A stretch of 43,368 nt of DNA, taken from positions 1-43,368 of the forward strand of contig JAJRPM010000001.1 in the NCBI GenBank assembly GCA_024280775.1, given 5' to 3'. Of the stretch, positions 10,001 through 16,631 are shown piece by piece (positions within the stretch are counted from its first letter, which is position 1; the number at the start of each line of letters is the position of its first letter). This stretch comes from Candidatus Zixiibacteriota bacterium. GTDB lineage: Bacteria > Zixibacteria > MSB-5A5 > GN15 > JACZUZ01. The notes beneath the pieces were generated by a model that was given only the letters and a program-made list of their open reading frames with translations, made no database searches and was not told where the DNA came from. The position numbers and the translations under genes were made by a program.

Positions 10001-10420
10001 TTGAACATTACCGCCAGGCTTGAAAAAAGTAAGTCCCTACGTGAATCGTTCCTCAAGACTGGCGCTCTGTCAAACTCAAGTCGCGACAATAACAGCACCT
10101 TGCGGCTTTCTACACAATATAGTTTCCGCTCGCCGAATGGTATCTGGTTGCCCATTTTTGGAAAAGTTAAACTCAACTCAACGGTGTCAATGAAGGTGGA
10201 TGTGCTGAAGCGAGTCAATGAGACCGAAGTGGCCGGCTCCGATGGAGAATTTTCACCTAGCTCTAAACGTGAGACTTTTACCGTGAGCACTACCATAAAC
10301 TACTCTTTCTCGACACAAGTGAGAGGTGGAATGACTGGAACCTGGACAGACACCAAGAGCCGGTCACGGCCGGGAACCCACACTAGAGAACTAAGAATTT
10401 TTGCAGAGATGCGCTTCTAG
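4091..10420 (+). CDS. sprA: SprA family outer-membrane translocon protein (type IX secretion-like)
   Basis: SprA forms the giant outer-membrane barrel through which type IX secretion substrates pass in Bacteroidota, and relatives occur across the FCB group. The 2109 residues from the first canonical codon (TTG) are near the usual 2300-2500. Family hallmarks include FIDDFEGSRQKISLG near residue 745, beta-rich repeats with alternating polar and aromatic residues, long Asp/Asn-rich plug regions, and a C-terminal strand ending in an aromatic residue (LRIFAEMRF). A charged Arg/Lys/Glu-rich segment lies at about residues 1735-1775. The true start is probably upstream because the signal peptide precedes 4091. 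No other type IX genes (gldKLMN, porV, sov accessories) lie in the window. Assignment to the family is firm, but its role in this organism is inferred. Confidence 0.9.
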   Translation: MGRVAISGEPGIYPVFDYQLTEIAQAPQPLPQVTLSISPSHTVLPSLRRTRRRQAKIVAASWQNRTITVGQSYYKNQSYVPATYDSYAFLDWRRNLEMRRELRKGSFDQIRASQKSGPGGLRVSIPIKSKTFESLFGEGGAGLQVSGSRRISFAGNSNWSDGVTTIGRAQSRFPTLRMDQSFQFDIVGTIGSKIFVKVNQDSRVNIPLANRLEIRFKGSEDDVIRSIEAGNTTLSLPGASLLRYSSSVRGLFGIKTEAQIGPFNFVGIASQEKANTERASITSGSSARGDTLRDYRYLRNKMFDLGPKDLYDSPDDSIIDFEVYKSKIGSTNLQVFDSARMFLDPRLDANGIVRDSTVNNGGAPEGVEIIPKENYTIFSRQRTIIFERTLPALADNVGIWLKLRRANPNDPRGATYEIGNIDSVTVRLLYIKENRPNNSSPIDKYEHRNIYPLSNRLGVDWDNPDINAIDIKIYQGNDKDENATTSLSNQGNREYIQLVGLDQISSSDATPDGKADFTSSLFDFQRRIMILPAREPFNSDTSYSDEPGDTLNTRVPGIYDVERSIQDWQDDSKYFFVFESRVRSNTIQLTGANIVDGGIVVRNGSQVLVAGTDYNVVGNSVQLISDNATDPAADITVDYEVAPLFTVEKKTLLGTRIEYQGSKNLQVGLTALFKTDKATTRKPKVGQETSKMVAYDLSAATRFNINPLTSLFSFIPGLSVKGNSALSLQGEIARSIPNPNVDGEAFIDDFEGSRQKISLGVRRRRWLSSSRPVQIDPMATTRANLYWYTTSNGIPTQQVFNQQVTGSTNRINPLNIVYMPTTLKVDTIVVDSFFDTTFAPTDPLMDTPIITLDSVVEQPYHLASIAARSNDSKFRMVAVDTMRPIDNWSGITNGLQKAVWNQTNAELLEIRMRVRRNPLRPTGNIHFDFGEVSEDVITNRRKDQEGEDNVYDPNFEDDIGIDRRNDAAEKVWYKDVLSFLPDTLDPQGDNFPFGTDSTNANEARDLVDTSGNVRDDLANSSLQRLKKINGTENNQSDGTINSVDAEIDLLQSVSINLNNNYFSFKASLDTGALENNFFVKGSERSGWVTMRIPVQDLRVVDTIIGDPSWTDINQVRIWFDSLVDTTMIEIATIDLVSSNWRDTLLIMPDSVRLKIDSNAVLPTRESVFNLSVINTSEDSVYTPPDGVTGSFDQINQIAEPEQSLRLRYENFIFGDTGKITKPQTAVNYMGYRELRMFVHGDASLGANHKINYYFRLGTDSLNYYEFRTLLEPGWSLNNEVVMDFNEITALKDRGLKDSLIDPTTGRLNTGDLNPHLRVVGLPTVRSIRYMSSGVVNADSTDITAGATGEVWIDELRLTNVRRDAGTALRLSASGNIGDFISSYGASVSFTDAFYRDIARGTRRGNGVSLGSGSSDLRYSFNVNFQMAKFLPPSMKASIPIRLTFNKSIRTPLLVTAGNSDIILPQERRIEERTISESKGFSIRESFKKNTKNPLFTLLLNRVSTSFDYNRSESTSPTIPRSLTERYSASFAYDVQKFPEAPPLPIFFMFSKAPIIKRLAETRLRLSPTNFRLRSNFARSLSVRTQNKEGAITSSHTRTLTTDIQTGARWLTILTSRLSVNLQSDLRNPEWFSLSPSNIRLGKITRLQQSFSHEFSPTIFPFLTHKFSFSSGYTENRQRASLTRDYLVANPTDSLLEPFDVSQNLRFSVSGNFDLKKFLGEPGSARTTSVASDNRRRLAERAKQLREERRRRAAGDTLTVDSLKQEENKEPKDVGPGGPWIGAKLSRYGRLGLKKLTGFIDPVTASFDKSQSLQRNGLRYRPGAKFRFGFSDNLEVPVVGVNRQTNNMSESEGWRLGSGTRLFGGGITTRVDISETRATTSPSTGAGNISIDRSWPRLTITIREFRTFNNIWGLRFLQGQLNALIRRFGPQTSYARRTTERIDRATGFATSRTESIDRGPFLGVTIPIRRSLNITARLEKSKSLRESFLKTGALSNSSRDNNSTLRLSTQYSFRSPNGIWLPIFGKVKLNSTVSMKVDVLKRVNETEVAGSDGEFSPSSKRETFTVSTTINYSFSTQVRGGMTGTWTDTKSRSRPGTHTRELRIFAEMRF

Positions 10421-10476
10421 CGAATCGCGCTTCAGTTAGTTGCCTTTTCAAACTAGTTTACTATCTTAGGAAGCCT

Positions 10477-11448
10477 ATGAGACACAATATACCTATTGGC
10501 GTTAAACTACGAAAAGCAATGCTAATTATTTTGGTATTGTCATTGCTCGGCTCTGTGGCGCTAACTTCGGGGTGCGCAGATTCGACAACTAATACTGTGC
10601 CGGCGGCGAAATTCAATGCAAAGCGAGCGCTGAGGTTCATCGAAGAGCAAGTCGCTTTCGGGCCTCGTGTCCCCGGGTCACTGGCCTGGGCGCAGTGCAA
10701 AAACTATCTTATTGCATATTTTGATTCATTGGGCTATGCCGTTGAGCAGAGTGATTTCATGCATGTCGATTATTTGACAGGTCAAACAATTCCATTGACT
10801 AATTTGACTATTACTCAGAAAGAGCCGCCTTCGGGAGCTGGAGGTTCGGCAGTTTTGTTTTGCGCGCATTGGGATAGTCGGCCTCGTTGTGAGCAAGACC
10901 CTGATCCTGCGCGAAGAGCCGATTCACTACCTGCAGCAAATGACGGAGCCTCTGGGGTGGCGATGTTGATGGAGTTAGCGGCGATGTTCAAGGAGTCTCC
11001 GCCTCGCGCTCCGGTTAGTTTTGCGCTTTTCGATGGTGAAGACTGGGGACAGGAGGGTGATGTAAATCAATACAGCCTGGGAGCCAAAGAATTTGCGCGT
11101 CACTTGGGCGCTGAGTCGTACCGATATGCTGTACTCTTTGATATAATCGCTCACCCAAACGCAAGATTCTATCGAGAGCAGTTTTCTGACAAGTTCGCAG
11201 GCGATGTGACTAAAAAAATCTGGTCTGCGGCTAAGAAAATGGGAGTCACACGATTCATTGACACTGTGGGACAAGGAGTCATTGATGACCATTTGCCATT
11301 GCTCAATGCAGGGTTGCCGACAGCAGATATTATTGACATGAAATACAAGTACTGGCACACCACAGCTGACACACCGGATAAGTGTGACAGCGCCGCGCTT
11401 TATGATGTTGGCTCGGTAGTTGCGTGGGTGATGTACCAGGAGAAATAG
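10477..11448 (+). CDS. M28 family zinc peptidase / glutaminyl-peptide cyclotransferase-like lipoprotein
   Basis: The protein has a type II signal peptide with lipobox LTSGC (Cys33), so it is probably a lipid-anchored envelope protein. The M28 fold follows, with HWDSRP (His131), AANDGASG (Asp156) and EDWG (Glu188-Asp189). These are the zinc and catalytic positions seen in glutaminyl cyclases and M28 aminopeptidases. The EDWGQ and FGPRVPGS motifs are closer to glutaminyl cyclase, which makes N-terminal pyroglutamate on exported proteins, than to classic aminopeptidases. A ribosome binding site AGGAAG lies just before the ATG. selA begins 18 bases after the stop, so co-transcription is possible. 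Substrate class is inferred. Confidence 0.85.
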   Translation: MRHNIPIGVKLRKAMLIILVLSLLGSVALTSGCADSTTNTVPAAKFNAKRALRFIEEQVAFGPRVPGSLAWAQCKNYLIAYFDSLGYAVEQSDFMHVDYLTGQTIPLTNLTITQKEPPSGAGGSAVLFCAHWDSRPRCEQDPDPARRADSLPAANDGASGVAMLMELAAMFKESPPRAPVSFALFDGEDWGQEGDVNQYSLGAKEFARHLGAESYRYAVLFDIIAHPNARFYREQFSDKFAGDVTKKIWSAAKKMGVTRFIDTVGQGVIDDHLPLLNAGLPTADIIDMKYKYWHTTADTPDKCDSAALYDVGSVVAWVMYQEK

Positions 11449-11466
11449 TTCGAGGCTTATTAGGCT

Positions 11467-12936
11467 ATGTCTACCTCAGCAAAAAAAGAACGTCCGCTTG
11501 ACCAGCGAATCAACTCACCACGTGATTTGCCCGCTCTTGATGAGTTCCTTTCCGATGCGCGCATTGATTTGGCTCTAGACAGTGTCTCACGCAGGACACT
11601 CGCTGAGATAGCTCGGGGCGTTTTCTCAAAAGCTCGTGAGGAGCTTGCCGACTTGGGCAAAGATGGTAAGAGCAAAGACGACAAAAGCAAAGACGACAAG
11701 AGCAAAGTGACCTATGGATCGCTTGTCCGCAGGACTCTTAGGGAAGCCGAGAAGGGCGGCCGGGGTTCTCTAACAATCGTCATAAACTGCACCGGTGTTA
11801 TTGCGCATACAAATCTCGGACGAGCTCCGCTCTCGGAAAAAAATCTGGCAGAAGTTCAAGGAATCATAGCCGGTTATCAGACACTTGAATTCGATTTGGG
11901 TTCGGGAGCGCGAGGGAAGCGTGGCCTTAATGTTGAATCAGACCTGTGTGCGCTAACTGGCGCTGAATCTGCGCTGATAGTAAACAATTGCGCCGGGGCC
12001 TTGTTCTTACTACTAAACACAATATCGAATCGCAAGGAGACTATTCTCAGCAGGGGAGAGCTGGTGCAAATTGGCGGAGGTTTCCGCGTACCGGATGTTA
12101 TGCGTCGTTCCGGCGCCAAACTCATCGAGGTTGGAACCACCAATATCACTAGCGCCGACGACTATCAACAAGCAATAAGTAAGAAAACGGCGCTTCTGTT
12201 GAAAGTAAGTCGTAGCAACTTTTCACAACATGGTTTTACAGGTGAGGCTACAATTAAAGAGTTAGCGGCTCTAGGAGCTTCAGGGGAGTTACCTTTAGTG
12301 TATGATCTTGGTTCAGGATTGGTTGTTAATCCTGCTGACGTGAATCTGGCGGGCTACCCATCGGTGATTGGCGCTTTGCGTGATGGCGCAGATGCAGTTT
12401 GTTTTTCCGGCGACAAGTTATTTGGCTCAACCCAAGCAGGATTGATTGTCGGAAAAGAAGGTATTATTGGGAAATTAAGGAAGAGCCCACTATATCGAGC
12501 GCTTCGTCCCGACAAAACTACACTGGCCCTTTTGGCGCAGACATTGAAAAGTTATCTGGATGACACTTGGCGCGAAGAGATACCGCTATGGAAGATGGCC
12601 CTGCGAGCGGATTCAGAGCTCTACCAATTGGGAAGAGAAATACTTTCAAGTGTGACTGATTCTAGCGTAGCTGGAGATACGGTTATGACATTGGTCGCGA
12701 GTACCGCCAGGTATGGAGCCGGTTCAGTACCTGATGCCGAGATTCCGTCATGCGCAATTAGTCTAAAGACAAAGAGCACAGCCAAGTCCGTTGCCAAATT
12801 GTTCCGTGAACAAGCCACGCCAATAATCGGGCGCATCGAAGATGAAACCTTCCTGCTGGATTTGCGAACAGTTTCCACCGATGACAAAGAGCTGCTGATT
12901 TCTGCGCTTAAAGATGTGTTGCAACGCATACACTAA
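11467..12936 (+). CDS. selA: L-seryl-tRNA(Sec) selenium transferase SelA
   Basis: SelA is a PLP enzyme that converts Ser-tRNA(Sec) to Sec-tRNA(Sec) using selenophosphate. The 489 residues include the conserved NCTGVIAHTNLGRAPLS near residue 103, the active-site loop SGDKLFGSTQAG with the PLP lysine at about 317, and the usual ALRPDKTTLALLAQTL region. Residues about 64-80 hold a Lys/Asp-rich insert made of a 15-bp tandem repeat, placed between the N-terminal domain and the core. selB starts 18 bases after the stop, giving the classic selA-selB order. The tRNA(Sec) gene and selD were not found in the window. Confidence 0.96.
   Translation: MSTSAKKERPLDQRINSPRDLPALDEFLSDARIDLALDSVSRRTLAEIARGVFSKAREELADLGKDGKSKDDKSKDDKSKVTYGSLVRRTLREAEKGGRGSLTIVINCTGVIAHTNLGRAPLSEKNLAEVQGIIAGYQTLEFDLGSGARGKRGLNVESDLCALTGAESALIVNNCAGALFLLLNTISNRKETILSRGELVQIGGGFRVPDVMRRSGAKLIEVGTTNITSADDYQQAISKKTALLLKVSRSNFSQHGFTGEATIKELAALGASGELPLVYDLGSGLVVNPADVNLAGYPSVIGALRDGADAVCFSGDKLFGSTQAGLIVGKEGIIGKLRKSPLYRALRPDKTTLALLAQTLKSYLDDTWREEIPLWKMALRADSELYQLGREILSSVTDSSVAGDTVMTLVASTARYGAGSVPDAEIPSCAISLKTKSTAKSVAKLFREQATPIIGRIEDETFLLDLRTVSTDDKELLISALKDVLQRIH
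11671..11709 (+). repeat. 15-bp tandem repeat inside selA
   Basis: The unit AGCAAAGACGACAAR occurs twice in full (11671-11685, 11686-11700) and then partly (from 11701). It encodes SKDDK units in a charged linker of SelA. The 15-bp length keeps the frame. Confidence 0.85.
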
Positions 12937-12954
12937 TACCTGCATGAGCATACT

Positions 12955-14940
12955 GTGATTACTATCGGACTCGCCGGACATATTGATCATGGCAAAAGTT
13001 CCTTAGTGCGTCGTCTGACTGGTGTTGACCCGGACAGGTTGCCCGAGGAGAAGGCGCGCGGGATGACTATTGATTTGGGATTCGCGCATTGGACTCCCGA
13101 TGGTGAGTCCGGCGCTACCGAGGTGTCATTTGTCGATGTCCCAGGGCATGAGCGCTTTGTCCGCAATATGATAGCGGGCGCAGGCGGCATAGAAGCGGTT
13201 ATGTTGGTAGTTGCCGCTGATGATGGTTGGATGCCACAGTCACAGGAGCACTTCGATATTATTCGATTGCTCGATATTCGCAAGGGCTTGATAGTGATAA
13301 ATAAAACCGATCTTGCCGAGTCGGACTGGCTAAGTGAGGTCATCGATGATGTGCGCCAGCATGTGGCAGGTTCGTTCCTGGAAAGCGCTCCAATAATCCC
13401 TGTTAGTTCGACCACCGGAGAGGGATTCCCAGAGTTAGAGCAATGTCTAAAAGAGCTCTCGCGCGAGTTCGAAAGTCAGCAACCGGAGAGACAGGATACA
13501 ATTGCCAGTCATCACGACATTGGCAAGCCGCGATTGACTATTGACCGTTCGTTCAAGCTCCCCGGCATAGGTGGAATAGTCACTGGCTCAGCGCGCAGTG
13601 GTGCTTTCGCTGTGGGCGATGAGATTGTCATAGCGCCAGAAGGAGCCGCCGGTAAGATTCGCACATTGCACCGTCACGAACAACAAGTAGAATCTGTCTC
13701 AGCCGGGCAACGCGCGGCGCTTTCATTTTCTGGCATTGACCGCAACGCGCTACTGCGTGGAGCTTTTGTTACAACCCCGCAACTAGGAGACCCTGCGCAC
13801 AACGGAAGGGTCTTGTTGGTGAAAATTGAAGCGCTACCTGATTGTCCTGTCAAACTAACACATCACAGAAAGTTGCTGCTGTTTTTTGGAGCCGCTGAGA
13901 TTCCTTGTGAGATGCGTCTTGCCGGCGTCCGGGAATTACGCTCCGGTGAGTCAGTATTTGCCGCGCTTCGCTGTGACGAAATGCCATTCTGTTTTGCAGG
14001 TGACAGATTTATACTGCGCCTTCCTACTCCGCAGATAACTATCGGCGGTGGCATAGTTCTCGACTGGAGCGCCACTTTGCCGGAAAAAGAAGAACTCAAG
14101 CGACGGCTGAAGATTGCGGAAAATCAAATTGTCGGCGACGGCGCTGAGAATCTTCTCAGTAGCCTGTTGAAACTGCATTTGCAAATCCAATTTCCACAGA
14201 ATAAAGACGCTATTCTCCTGCGTTCGATTTTCTCGCATCGGCAAATACAAAACGCAATTGAGTCTCTAAAAAGCAATGACGAGATAGCCGAGCATGACTC
14301 TCTGCTTTTCCCGGCTGAGAGTTTGAAGAACCTGTTATCAGTCTTCGTTGCAAATGTGAAAGAGCGCTTTACAGAAGCGTCACACCTGAAGGGCCTGAGT
14401 CAGCAAGAGATACTGCGATTGTTTCCAGGCGCCTATTCAAACGCGGTTGCCAATGGCCCCGCGATTCTGGATATAGCGGCGAGCCGTGAATTGCTGATTG
14501 CAGAAAAAGGGCTTTACAAATTACCGGGTCAGAAACTGACTGTTTCGGGAGCGGTGCGCAAAGAGTCCGAACGAATCCTGGCCGAACTGACAGCAAATCC
14601 ATTCGCTCCTCCTCTGATAGCGAAACTGGTGATTAACGGAAAAGTATCCAAAGAGGCGTTGGGGTTTCTGCTGAACACTGGTGAGGCCTTCAAGGTAAAC
14701 TCCGAACTTGTATTGAGCGCTAAGAGCTGGCGTATTGCGCTCAATAGAATACATGTGTTACTTGAAAGCGGTGGAGAGCTGAATGTGGCCTGGTTGCGGT
14801 CTGATCTGGAAACCAGCCGTAAATACGCTCTGCCAATGCTGGAGGCGTTGGATAAGTTAGAAGTTACCGAGCGTATCGGCGACAATCGCGTGCGCGGTAG
14901 AAAATTCTCTGTGTTCTTCGAAGAGCTTGCAAACGTATGA
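12955..14940 (+). CDS. selB: Selenocysteine-specific elongation factor SelB
   Basis: SelB is the GTPase that delivers Sec-tRNA(Sec) to UGA codons next to a SECIS hairpin. It starts with GTG 12955. The G1 motif is GHIDHGKSS (residues 7-15), the switch region is GMTIDLGFA, G3 is DVPGHE (about 62-67) and G4 is NKTD (about 121-124). EF-Tu-like beta-barrel domains follow, then winged-helix domains in the last 250 residues that bind the SECIS RNA. The 661-residue length fits the family. No Shine-Dalgarno site is obvious before the GTG, so translation may be coupled to selA 18 bases upstream. The organism should therefore make selenoproteins, but none was identified here. Confidence 0.96.
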   Translation: MITIGLAGHIDHGKSSLVRRLTGVDPDRLPEEKARGMTIDLGFAHWTPDGESGATEVSFVDVPGHERFVRNMIAGAGGIEAVMLVVAADDGWMPQSQEHFDIIRLLDIRKGLIVINKTDLAESDWLSEVIDDVRQHVAGSFLESAPIIPVSSTTGEGFPELEQCLKELSREFESQQPERQDTIASHHDIGKPRLTIDRSFKLPGIGGIVTGSARSGAFAVGDEIVIAPEGAAGKIRTLHRHEQQVESVSAGQRAALSFSGIDRNALLRGAFVTTPQLGDPAHNGRVLLVKIEALPDCPVKLTHHRKLLLFFGAAEIPCEMRLAGVRELRSGESVFAALRCDEMPFCFAGDRFILRLPTPQITIGGGIVLDWSATLPEKEELKRRLKIAENQIVGDGAENLLSSLLKLHLQIQFPQNKDAILLRSIFSHRQIQNAIESLKSNDEIAEHDSLLFPAESLKNLLSVFVANVKERFTEASHLKGLSQQEILRLFPGAYSNAVANGPAILDIAASRELLIAEKGLYKLPGQKLTVSGAVRKESERILAELTANPFAPPLIAKLVINGKVSKEALGFLLNTGEAFKVNSELVLSAKSWRIALNRIHVLLESGGELNVAWLRSDLETSRKYALPMLEALDKLEVTERIGDNRVRGRKFSVFFEELANV

Positions 14941-14974
14941 CCACGTTGCCAGCGTATGGCGCAGCTCAGCGCAT

Positions 14975-14988
14975 GAGGAAAACCCATC
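14975..14988 (+). promoter_or_regulatory. Ribosome binding site that points to an ATC start for the amidohydrolase
   Basis: GAGGA (14975-14979) lies 6 bases before ATC (14986-14988). ATC is in frame with the amidohydrolase and opens its natural N-terminus. The first ATG (15031) is 51 bases beyond this site and has no ribosome binding site of its own. Confidence 0.6.
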
Positions 14989-15030
14989 AAAACTTCTAGT
15001 CTCCTACTCTATAACGGTGTCATTGAAACC
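14986..15030 (+). other. Probable N-terminal extension of the amidohydrolase, starting at ATC
   Basis: The codons from 14986 encode IKTSSLLLYNGVIET directly before the first ATG. LLLYNGVIET is the usual first beta strand of amidohydrolases of this family, followed by the expected GAIAAVG strand. The frame is closed by a TGA at 14974-14976, and no ATG, GTG or TTG lies between. ATC is therefore the best candidate start unless the base call is wrong. Confidence 0.6.
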
Positions 15031-16593
15031 ATGGTCGACGGTGACTCCAAGTGTGATTCTCTTGCTATCAGGAGAGGCGCTATCGCGGCAGTAGGGAGAA
15101 GGCTGGAACATGACACCGAATTCAAATCCTATCCGAGAATCAATCTGCAAGGCGCAACTGTTTACCCCGGTTTTGTAGATGCGCATACTCACTTCTATTA
15201 TTTCGCGTTATCACTAGGCAAGGCCAACCTGACAGGTTGTGCCACCTTAGAGTCGGCGCTCGACAGGCTCACAAAACACGCCGATACTCTTAAGTCCGAC
15301 CAATGGCTTCTCGGTGAGGGATTGTTCATAGACGAGACGACCCAACCTGGATGGAATGCGGCGGCGGTTTTAGATTCAAGAGTCGGGTCCCGGCCTATTG
15401 CGATATATACACGTGATCAGCACACTCTCTGGGCCAACAGCGCCGCCTTGAAAAAAGCCGGTATCACACGAAAGACAATTGACCCGCCCGCTGGAAAAAT
15501 TGAACGACTTTCAAGTGGTGATCCGTCCGGGATATTGCGGGAAAACTCCGCCATTGGCTTGGTACTTGGTTGTGCTCCGAGAATATCCAATCGACGTGAA
15601 AATCAGTTGTATGCAGAGGCATTGGAAATCGCATATCGTCAAGGTGTCACTGGTGTCCATTCGTTCGATTCATCACATGCCTTTGAATTCTTTCACAACA
15701 AAGCCCAGAGAAACGAGCTGGGCCTGCGAATCTCATACTACGTCCAGCCTCCAAATCTGGAGAGAGTTCAGGAAATCACAAGTGGCGCTCTAGGCTTTGG
15801 GTGGGGTGATGAATGGCTACGAATTGCCGGTATAAAGATTTTCGCCGACGGAGCGCTAGGCTCTCGAACAGCGCTTACTCATCAGCCTTACAACGAATCC
15901 AACGGAAACGCCGGCTTAGAGGTTACTTCGCCTAAAGAATTGCGGAAACTCATAGTCCTGGCGCAACAATACGGCCTCCCGAGCGCCATTCACGCGATAG
16001 GTGATAGGGCGGTAACCAACTGTATTGAAGCGCTGGCCAAGTTCCCTCCCGATGAGCGCTATGCCAAAGCGCGTCATCGCATTGAGCATCTGCAAATGAT
16101 TAGACGCAAGGACCTACCGCTTCTCAAACGCGCAGGGATAGTTGCCTCTATGCAACCGTCACATTTGCCCGATGATGTAGCTGATATACAATCCTGTTGG
16201 GGTGTACGTGCGAAGAATTGCTACATACACAAATCACTAATTGATCTGGGTGTTCCATTGGCGTTTGGCTCTGATGTTCCGATAGTCGAGTTGAATCCAT
16301 TAGCTGGTATCAGAGATGCAATTCGTAGACGTTCATCAGACGGCAAGACGATTCTGAACTCGCCCGAGCGAATAACAGCCCATCAAGCCGCAATGTGTTT
16401 CACTCGTGGCGCTGCCTATGCCGCAGGAGAAGAGGACTACTCCGGTTCAATTCTCCCGGGATATCGTGCGGATTTGACCATATTGTCACAGAACCTACGG
16501 AAAGTGAATCTTACCAGCGTGGCTGATATCTCAGTTGTCGCTACCATTGTAGACGGTAAAGTAGTATACTCAGATAGTAGTTTTGATATCTGA
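15031..16593 (+). CDS. YtcJ-like metal-dependent amidohydrolase (Amidohydro_3)
   Basis: This is a TIM-barrel amidohydrolase of the YtcJ/Amidohydro_3 type. The metal-binding VDAHTHF motif (His52, His54 from the ATG) follows the N-terminal beta sandwich. The GIKIFADGALGSRTA strand carries the bridging lysine position. SAIHAIGD and RHRIEHLQ give further histidines, and FGSDVPI gives the catalytic aspartate. Members hydrolyse C-N bonds in diverse or unknown substrates, so the substrate here cannot be named. No signal peptide is seen, which suggests a cytoplasmic enzyme. It follows selB by 45 bases from the proposed ATC start. The coordinates given use the first canonical ATG, but the real protein is probably 15 residues longer. 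Confidence 0.9.
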   Translation: MVDGDSKCDSLAIRRGAIAAVGRRLEHDTEFKSYPRINLQGATVYPGFVDAHTHFYYFALSLGKANLTGCATLESALDRLTKHADTLKSDQWLLGEGLFIDETTQPGWNAAAVLDSRVGSRPIAIYTRDQHTLWANSAALKKAGITRKTIDPPAGKIERLSSGDPSGILRENSAIGLVLGCAPRISNRRENQLYAEALEIAYRQGVTGVHSFDSSHAFEFFHNKAQRNELGLRISYYVQPPNLERVQEITSGALGFGWGDEWLRIAGIKIFADGALGSRTALTHQPYNESNGNAGLEVTSPKELRKLIVLAQQYGLPSAIHAIGDRAVTNCIEALAKFPPDERYAKARHRIEHLQMIRRKDLPLLKRAGIVASMQPSHLPDDVADIQSCWGVRAKNCYIHKSLIDLGVPLAFGSDVPIVELNPLAGIRDAIRRRSSDGKTILNSPERITAHQAAMCFTRGAAYAAGEEDYSGSILPGYRADLTILSQNLRKVNLTSVADISVVATIVDGKVVYSDSSFDI

Positions 16594-16631
16594 ACGCCTA
16601 TTAGGGTAACAGATCTGAAAAGGAGGCAAAT

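Noticed and set aside
9886-10296. 136-codon open frame on the - strand at the end of sprA
   Set aside because: It is antisense to the barrel-coding region and shows no motif or start signal.
14941-14985. Possible tRNA(Sec) gene or remnant between selB and the amidohydrolase
   Set aside because: The gap is too short, and no acceptor or T-arm pairing was found.
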